Below, piece by piece: positions 7,017 to 12,070 of a DNA stretch of 12,070 nt. Each line of letters opens with the position of its first letter. The stretch's first letter is position 1. The notes below the pieces were generated by a model. It did not search any database. It was not told the origin of the DNA and worked only from the letters and a program-made list of their open reading frames with translations. The translations under genes and the position numbers were made by a program. The stretch is taken from assembly GCA_035500775.1 (NCBI GenBank), contig DATJWY010000027.1, positions 1 to 12,070 on the forward strand. Reading direction: 5' to 3'. The stretch comes from DATJWY01 sp035500775. Its GTDB lineage: Bacteria; Pseudomonadota; Alphaproteobacteria; Acetobacterales; Acetobacteraceae.

Positions 7017-8423
7017 ATGTCCTACGAACTGACCTCATTCCTCTATCTCGTTGCGGCGGTCCTGTTCATCCTGGCGCTGCGCGGACTTTCCAGTCCGGTC
7101 ACCTCCCGGCGTGGCAACCAGTTCGGCATTGCGGGCATGACCATCGCCGTGCTGGCGACGCTGGTGCATCCCGGGATGCACAGCGTCGGCTATCTGCTGA
7201 TCCTGCTCGGCATCGCCATTGGCGGGTCGATCGGCGTGGTGGTGGCGCGGCGCATCCAGATGACCGCCCTGCCGCAGCTCGTCGCCGCCTTCCACTCGCT
7301 GGTGGGTCTGGCCGCCGTCTTCGTCGCCGCCGCGGCGCTGAACGCGCCCGAGGCGTTCGGCATCGGCAGCTATGGCAATATCCATGTGCAGAGCCGGATC
7401 GAGATGTCGCTCGGCCTCGCCATCGGTGCCATCACCTTCACCGGCTCGCTCATCGCCTTCGCCAAGCTGCAGGCGTTGATGAAGGGCGCGCCGATCACCT
7501 TCCGCTATCAGCATCCGCTCAATCTGGGTCTGGCGATCCTGCTCGTGGCGCTGATCGTGCTCTTCGTCGCCACGGCCGCGCAGCCGGTGTTCTGGCTGAT
7601 CGCGCTGCTCGCGCTGGCCCTCGGCTTCCTCATCATCATCCCGATCGGCGGCGCTGACATGCCGGTCGTGGTCTCGATGCTGAACAGCTACTCGGGCTGG
7701 GCGGCGTGCGGCATCGGCTTCACCATCCAGAACCTCGCGCTGATCATCACCGGCGCGCTCGTCGGCGCCTCCGGCGCGATCCTGTCCTACGTCATGTGCA
7801 AGGGCATGAACCGCAGCATCATCAACGTGCTGCTGGGCGGGTTCGGGACCGAGGCCGGAGGCGGGCCGGCCGGCGGCGCGGGTGGCGACCGCACGGTCAA
7901 GCACGGCAATGCCGAGGACGCGGCCTTCATCATGAAGAACGCCTCCAAGGTGATCGTCGTGCCCGGCTACGGCATGGCGGTGGCGCAGGCGCAGCACGCC
8001 CTGCGTGAAATGGCGGACGTGCTGAAGGAAGAGGGGGTGGACATCAAATACGCCATTCACCCCGTCGCCGGCCGCATGCCCGGTCATATGAACGTGCTGC
8101 TGGCCGAGGCGAGCGTGCCGTACGACGAAGTGTTCGAGCTTGAGCAGATCAACAACGAGTTCTCGACCGCGGATGTCGTCTATGTCATCGGCGCCAATGA
8201 CGTGACCAACCCGGCGGCGAAGACCGATCCGAAATCGCCGATCTACGGCATGCCCATTCTGGAAGTGGACAAGGCCAAGACGGTTCTGTTCGTGAAGCGC
8301 TCGATGGCGTCCGGCTATGCCGGCGTGGAGAACGAACTGTTCTTCCGGCCGAATACGATGATGCTGTTCGGTGACGCGAAGAAGGTCACCGAGGAGATCG
8401 TCCAGGCGTTCGGCCGCTTCTGA
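7017..8423 (+). CDS. pntB: NAD(P) transhydrogenase subunit beta
   Basis: A 468-residue subunit with the remaining proton-channel helices (domain II, about 1-270) and the NADP(H)-binding domain III (about 290-468). In the channel part, H93 of AAFHSLVGLAA matches the conserved channel histidine (E. coli beta His91), and D214 and N223 in GGADMPVVVSMLNSYSGWA match the residues implicated in coupling (E. coli D213 and N222). A glycine-rich linker (280-290) leads to domain III. There VVPGYGMAVAQAQ is the dinucleotide-binding loop, HPVAGRMPGHMNVLLAEA follows, and KRSMASGYAGVEN (427-439) binds the NADP 2'-phosphate. AGGCGG at 7005-7010, overlapping the pntAB stop codon, is a fitting ribosome binding site for ATG 7017 and suggests translational coupling. 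All key residues are intact, so the enzyme should work. Confidence 0.98.
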   Translation: MSYELTSFLYLVAAVLFILALRGLSSPVTSRRGNQFGIAGMTIAVLATLVHPGMHSVGYLLILLGIAIGGSIGVVVARRIQMTALPQLVAAFHSLVGLAAVFVAAAALNAPEAFGIGSYGNIHVQSRIEMSLGLAIGAITFTGSLIAFAKLQALMKGAPITFRYQHPLNLGLAILLVALIVLFVATAAQPVFWLIALLALALGFLIIIPIGGADMPVVVSMLNSYSGWAACGIGFTIQNLALIITGALVGASGAILSYVMCKGMNRSIINVLLGGFGTEAGGGPAGGAGGDRTVKHGNAEDAAFIMKNASKVIVVPGYGMAVAQAQHALREMADVLKEEGVDIKYAIHPVAGRMPGHMNVLLAEASVPYDEVFELEQINNEFSTADVVYVIGANDVTNPAAKTDPKSPIYGMPILEVDKAKTVLFVKRSMASGYAGVENELFFRPNTMMLFGDAKKVTEEIVQAFGRF

Positions 8424-8432
8424 TGCCGATCC

Positions 8433-8475
8433 TGCCGCCGGTCTTCCGGAGATGAAGGAAGCCGGCGGCATCTTG
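8433..8475 (+). terminator. Hairpin after the pnt operon (probable terminator)
   Basis: TGCCGCCGG (8433-8441) plus CTTCC (8443-8447) pairs fully with GGAAG (8457-8461) plus CCGGCGGCA (8462-8470), leaving one bulged T (8442) and a 9-nt loop. It starts 10 bp after the pntB stop. Only a short TCTT run follows, so it is a weak intrinsic terminator or an RNA-stabilising 3' hairpin. Confidence 0.6.
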
Positions 8476-8505
8476 AATCGTTGTCGGGATTGAAGAAGGC
8501 ACGCC

Positions 8506-10242
8506 ATGCAAGGTGTTGTTCCACCCAGCCCGCTCCGCCCAGACCGATTCTATCTCCTGTCCTACGCGTTTGCCCTGGCGATCGGCGTGGCGATGGTCGC
8601 CATGCGGATGCCCGTGGCCGCGATTCTCGGTACTGGCGCTATGTGGACCGCACCGAGCGGGGATCTCGCGCAGAGCCTGACCGGGCATCTCGCCTTGCAG
8701 ATGGACGCCTGGCGCTTTCCGCCGCTCGTCGCCAGCTACCTGTTCTGGCCGCATGGCCTGTCGGTGGCGATGACCGACAGCAATTCCCTGATGTCGCTGC
8801 TCGCCAAACTCCTGAGCAGCCTCACCGGCCACAGCGGCATTAATCTGCTTGGTATCTGGTTCGCCTTGTGCTGGGGCTTGCAGCCCGTGGCCGCCGTCTA
8901 CGCGCTGCGCGGGCTCGGGCGTTTCGGTCCCGGCTCGTGTGTCGCCGCGGCCTTGCTGGCGGCCTGGTTCCCGGCGCTGCTGTACCGGGTCGGCCATATC
9001 AATTTGTGCGGGCATTTCCTGATCCTGGCGGCGCTCGGCCTTGTCTTCCGCGCCTTGCTGGACCCGGCGCGGCCGGTCTGGGCGCGGGCCGGCGTGCTGC
9101 TGACCGTGACGATCCTGTGCCACCCCTATCTCTATTTCATGGGCGTCGCCCTGCTGCTGAGCCTGCCGGTGCAGCGCCTGCTGGAGCGCGATCCCGCACT
9201 GTGGCGGACCGGTTTCCACTGCCTGATCGCGGTGGTGGTCCCGGTCGGTGTGTTTTGTATCCTGAGCGGTGCGCTCGGGAGCGTGGGCGGCGGTTTCGGG
9301 TTCAACTCGATGAACCTGCTGGGGCCGGTCTGGCCGCAAATTTCCGGCCTGTTCGGCCCTGATCTTCCGATTCTCGATGCGAACGGGGGACAATACGAAG
9401 GGTTCAATTATCTCGGCGCCGGCATCCTGCTTCTGTTGGCGGCGGCAATGCTGCACCTGGTCCGGGGCGGAGACGCGGAGTCTGTGGTGTCGGCCCGGTT
9501 TCATGGGCTGGCCGTGATGCTTGTGCTCCTGACCGGGTTCGCGCTCAGCTCCCGGGTCTATGCCGGCCATCGTCTGTTGCTCGATCTTGACGGCCTCCTT
9601 CCCTGGGGACGGATCTTCGGAGCCGCGCGCTCCTCCGGCCGGTTTTTCTGGCCGGTCGGATATGCGCTGATGCTGTTTGGCGTTGCCTGGGCCGCCCGGC
9701 AGCGCCGCCTTGTCGCGGTGCCATTGCTGGGCGCCGCCGTGATGCTGCAATACGCCGATGAGCGTCCGCTCGTGCTCGGTCTGCAGGCGGCGATGATCGG
9801 GGGTGGTACCAGGGATCTTCCCGTGCTGCCGACCGGCGCGCGGCTCGTCACTGTCCTCCCGCAGCATGAGTGCACCAAGGCGAAACTCGCCGACTTGCAG
9901 GACACGCCCGTGCTGCTGGCGGCGCTCCGTGCCGGGGCCCGGCTTGGGGATGCCGCCGTGGCCCGGCTGCCGCGCTGGATGACTTGCGATCGTCAGCTGG
10001 CGGATGGGCTGGCGTTGCCGCTGAGTCCGGGCGAGGTGCGGGTCTTCAACGATCCCGCCGTGCTTCCTCTCGTGCGGCCGACGGCGCTTGGTCCTGGCGC
10101 GAGTTGCGCCAGGCAGGGCGGGACCGTGGTGTGCGCGCGGGAAGCCGGGGCGGTGGCGGGCGAGCCTTTCCCGGCGGAACCGGCCCTCTCGGCCTCGCCG
10201 GTTCCGGCCGTCAGCCTGACCGGGGCGCCGCTAACGCCATAG
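8506..10242 (+). CDS. DUF6311-type polytopic membrane protein (putative GT-C-like)
   Basis: A 578-residue membrane protein with roughly ten or more hydrophobic segments between about 15 and 415, then a C-terminal tail of about 160 residues without helices. It fits the DUF6311 pattern as I recall it: TGAMWTAPSGDLAQSLTGH in the first outside loop (43-61), AMTDSNSL (88-95), CHPYLYFMG (205-213), FGFNSMNLLGPVWP (264-277), QYEGFNYLGAG (296-306) and SSGRFFWPVGYAL (376-388). DUF6311 proteins look like GT-C glycosyltransferases, so transfer from a lipid-linked sugar is possible; D53 and D91 are candidate acidic residues. The tail has four cysteines (C456, C494, C534, C543), suggesting disulfides outside the cytoplasm, and ends rich in Pro and Ala. 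ATG 8506 has AAGAAGG (8493-8499) ahead. It stands alone after the pnt hairpin; substrate unknown. Confidence 0.85.
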   Translation: MQGVVPPSPLRPDRFYLLSYAFALAIGVAMVAMRMPVAAILGTGAMWTAPSGDLAQSLTGHLALQMDAWRFPPLVASYLFWPHGLSVAMTDSNSLMSLLAKLLSSLTGHSGINLLGIWFALCWGLQPVAAVYALRGLGRFGPGSCVAAALLAAWFPALLYRVGHINLCGHFLILAALGLVFRALLDPARPVWARAGVLLTVTILCHPYLYFMGVALLLSLPVQRLLERDPALWRTGFHCLIAVVVPVGVFCILSGALGSVGGGFGFNSMNLLGPVWPQISGLFGPDLPILDANGGQYEGFNYLGAGILLLLAAAMLHLVRGGDAESVVSARFHGLAVMLVLLTGFALSSRVYAGHRLLLDLDGLLPWGRIFGAARSSGRFFWPVGYALMLFGVAWAARQRRLVAVPLLGAAVMLQYADERPLVLGLQAAMIGGGTRDLPVLPTGARLVTVLPQHECTKAKLADLQDTPVLLAALRAGARLGDAAVARLPRWMTCDRQLADGLALPLSPGEVRVFNDPAVLPLVRPTALGPGASCARQGGTVVCAREAGAVAGEPFPAEPALSASPVPAVSLTGAPLTP

Positions 10243-10540
10243 CTCTCCCCAGGGCTGGACCCTCGCGGCGGAGGATACGGCCTGGTCGGACGGATAGTGC
10301 GGCACCGTGCTATTCGTTCCGGGTGCCGCCCGGGCGCGGCGTGACGGTGCATTCGTCCTTGCTCGGCGTTCCGCTCCGGAACAGCGGCCGCAGATGGGCG
10401 GCGGCGCTGCGGTTGCTTTCCCTGGATATCACCGGGGCGGATGGCGCGGGGGACTGAAAGCGGCCGCCTGACACCGCATCTAGCCCCGCGCGTGCCATCC
10501 CTGTAGGGTCCGCCCCCTGTACCCGTCGCCAGGATTCCCG
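10243..10540. other. Non-coding spacer with small hairpins before proS
   Basis: About 298 bp without a supported gene. It holds GCGGCACC (10299-10306) pairing with GGTGCCGC (10322-10329) across a 15-nt loop, GTTCCG-CTC-CGGAAC (10368-10382), and a duplicated AGCGGCCGC (from 10383 and from 10459). The hairpins could end transcription of the DUF6311 gene, but none has a T-run. The proS promoter should lie here; I find no clear -35/-10 pair. AGGA at 10531-10534, 6 nt before the ATG, is the likely proS ribosome binding site. Confidence 0.45.
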
Positions 10541-11851
10541 ATGCGCCTGTCTCGCAGCTTCATCCCGACCCTCAAGGAAACGCCCGCCGAGGCCCAGATC
10601 GCCTCGCATCGCCTGATGCTTCGCGCCGGTCTGGTGCGGCAGACGGCCTCCGGCATCTATGCCTGGCTCCCCGCCGGCCTGCGGGTGCTGCGCAACATCG
10701 CGCAGATCGTGCGTGAGGAGCAGGACGCGGCCGGGGCGCAGGAATTGCTGATGCCGACGCTGCAGACGGCGGATCTGTGGCGGGAGAGCGGCCGCTACGA
10801 CGCCTACGGCCCCGAGATGCTGCGCATCAAGGATCGTCACCAGCGCGACATGCTTTACGGCCCGACCAACGAAGAGATGATCACCGATCTCGCCCGTCAG
10901 TCGATCAAGTCGTACCGCGAGTTGCCGCAGATCCTCTACCATATCCAGTGGAAGTTCCGGGACGAGGTGCGCCCCCGCTTCGGCGTGATGCGCGGCCGCG
11001 AGTTCCTGATGAAGGACGCCTACAGCTTCGATCTCGACTATGCCGGCGCGGTGAACAGCTACCGCCGGATGATGCTGGCCTATATGCGCACTTTCCAGCG
11101 CCTGGGCGTGAAGGCGATCCCGATGGTGGCCGATACCGGCCCGATCGGCGGCGAGCTGAGCCATGAGTTCATCATCCTGGCGCCCACCGGCGAGAGCCAG
11201 GTGTTCTACGACGCCGCCTTCGAGGACATCGACTACACGGGCGAGGCGTTCAGCCACGCGAGCCCGGAGGACCTGGAGCGGTTCTTTACCCTGATGACCA
11301 CGAACTACGCCGCCACCGAGGAGAAGCACGACGAGGCGGCATGGGCGAAGGTCGATCCGTCCCGCCGGCGCGAGGGGCGCGGCATCGAGGTCGGCCACAT
11401 CTTCTATTTCGGCACGAAATACAGCGAGCCGATGGGCTTCACCGTGGCCGGGCCGGACGGGCGCAAGGTGTCGCCGGAAATGGGCAGCTACGGCATCGGC
11501 GTCTCCCGCATGGTTGGCGCGCTGATCGAGGCGCATCACGACGAGGCCGGCATCATCTGGCCGGACAGCGTGGCGCCGTTCCGCGCCTCCATCCTCAACC
11601 TCAAGGTCGGCGATGCCGCTTGCGACCGTGTGGCCGAGGAGATCTACGGACGCTGCGCCGGCAACGCGCTCTATGACGACCGCGACGACCGGGCCGGGGT
11701 GAAGTTCGCCGATGCCGATCTGATGGGCCATCCCTGGCAGATCGTGATCGGCCCGCGCGGTGCCGCCGCCGGCACGGTGGAGCTGAAGCGCCGCGCCACC
11801 GGCGAGCGGCAAGAGGTTTCGGTCGAGAGCGCGCTCGCCCGGGTTCTCTGA
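10541..11851 (+). CDS. proS: Prolyl-tRNA synthetase (short alphaproteobacterial form)
   Basis: A 436-residue cytoplasmic class II synthetase that charges tRNA-Pro with proline. The N-terminus MRLSRSFIPTLKETPAEA is typical. Motif 1 lies around 45-85 (LLMPTLQTADLWRESGRY), the GPTNEE substrate loop at 107-112, motif 2 at about 139-160 (FRDEVRPRFGVMRGREFLMKD) and motif 3 at about 315-330 (GSYGIGVSRMVGALIE). The anticodon-binding domain runs from about 345 to the end (YDDRDDRAGVKFADADLMG). Only some 155 residues separate motifs 2 and 3, so the large editing insertion of E. coli-type enzymes (about 570 residues) is reduced to a mini-insertion, as known for other alphaproteobacteria. Such species rely on a separate ProXp-ala-type protein to clear Ala-tRNA-Pro. 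The next gene starts 3 bp after the stop. Confidence 0.98.
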   Translation: MRLSRSFIPTLKETPAEAQIASHRLMLRAGLVRQTASGIYAWLPAGLRVLRNIAQIVREEQDAAGAQELLMPTLQTADLWRESGRYDAYGPEMLRIKDRHQRDMLYGPTNEEMITDLARQSIKSYRELPQILYHIQWKFRDEVRPRFGVMRGREFLMKDAYSFDLDYAGAVNSYRRMMLAYMRTFQRLGVKAIPMVADTGPIGGELSHEFIILAPTGESQVFYDAAFEDIDYTGEAFSHASPEDLERFFTLMTTNYAATEEKHDEAAWAKVDPSRRREGRGIEVGHIFYFGTKYSEPMGFTVAGPDGRKVSPEMGSYGIGVSRMVGALIEAHHDEAGIIWPDSVAPFRASILNLKVGDAACDRVAEEIYGRCAGNALYDDRDDRAGVKFADADLMGHPWQIVIGPRGAAAGTVELKRRATGERQEVSVESALARVL

Positions 11852-11854
11852 TCC

Positions 11855-12070
11855 GTGTTTGGTCCCTTTGAGCGGGCGGTCGCCGGCCGCTACTTGCGGG
11901 CGCGCCGGGGCGAGCGTTTCGTCTCGGTAATCGCCGGGTTCTCGCTGGTCGGCATCGCCCTCGGGGTGGCGACGCTCATCATCGTGATGAGCGTCATGAA
12001 CGGGTTCAAATCCGACCTGCTCGGCCGCATCCTCGGGCTGAACGGCCATCTCGGCGTCTATGCCGCCGGC
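11855..12070 (+). CDS. lolC: Lipoprotein-releasing ABC transporter permease, LolC/E type (5' part)
   Basis: The first 72 codons of a gene that runs off the right edge. The product is the inner-membrane permease of the Lol system, which extracts mature lipoproteins from the inner membrane with the LolD ATPase and passes them to LolA. Visible are a short cytoplasmic start (FGPFERAVAGRYLRARRGE), SVIAGFSLVGIALGVATLI entering the first membrane helix (about 26-50), the highly conserved IVMSVMNGFKSDLLGRILG, and the start of the periplasmic domain (NGHLGVY). The GTG start is 3 bp after the proS stop, with no strong ribosome binding site, so it is probably translated by coupling to proS. Whether it is LolC, LolE or a merged LolF-like form cannot be told from this part. 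A lolD gene is expected next. Confidence 0.92.
   Translation, partial: MFGPFERAVAGRYLRARRGERFVSVIAGFSLVGIALGVATLIIVMSVMNGFKSDLLGRILGLNGHLGVYAAG

Noticed and set aside
7035..8507. Minus-strand frame opposite pntB (490 codons)
   Set aside because: The product is low-complexity (His/Arg/Asp/Gln-rich) and fully antisense to an intact pntB. It is a composition artefact.
8386..9867. Minus-strand frame opposite the DUF6311 gene (493 codons)
   Set aside because: Same artefact; the plus strand encodes coherent membrane helices and family motifs.
10310..12049. Minus-strand frame opposite proS and the permease gene (579 codons)
   Set aside because: It spans two well-identified plus-strand genes and a spacer, and its product has no family likeness.

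Overview
The window is ordinary, densely coding chromosomal DNA of a very GC-rich alphaproteobacterium. Acetobacteraceae/Rhodospirillales is the best guess. The reasons are the three-gene pntAA-pntAB-pntB transhydrogenase (the Rhodospirillum rubrum arrangement), a short prolyl-tRNA synthetase followed directly by a LolC/E-type permease, and a GC-rich palindromic intergenic element of a kind I associate with acetic acid bacteria. The family call is inference; no genus is claimed.

Layout. 1-174 (+) is the 3' end of an unrecognised gene. 179-3079 (+) encodes a large AsmA-family envelope protein. 3080-3315 is a convergent intergenic region filled mostly by a compound palindrome (about 3121-3285). 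3316-5118 (-) encodes an EAL-CBS-GGDEF protein of cyclic-di-GMP signalling with substitutions in both output domains. 5119-5421 is a 303-bp divergent spacer carrying four copies of a CCGTAA motif. 5422-8423 (+) is the transhydrogenase operon, closed by a hairpin. 8506-10242 (+) encodes a multi-spanning DUF6311-type membrane protein. 10243-10540 is a non-coding spacer with small hairpins. 10541-11851 (+) is proS. From 11855 to the end is the 5' part of a lolC/E-type permease gene.

How the genes relate. PntAA, PntAB and PntB together form the proton-translocating transhydrogenase that makes NADPH from NADH. proS and the permease gene are 3 bp apart and probably cotranscribed. AsmA, the DUF6311 protein and the permease all belong to the cell envelope, but nothing shows that they work together. 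The signalling gene shares its upstream region with pntAA, so joint regulation is possible but not shown.

No mobile element, CRISPR array, toxin/defence island, rRNA or tRNA was seen. The least ordinary items are the EAL domain with Lys in place of the catalytic Glu of its EGVE motif, the compound palindrome, and the repeated CCGTAA motif. I see no convincing undescribed multi-gene system.
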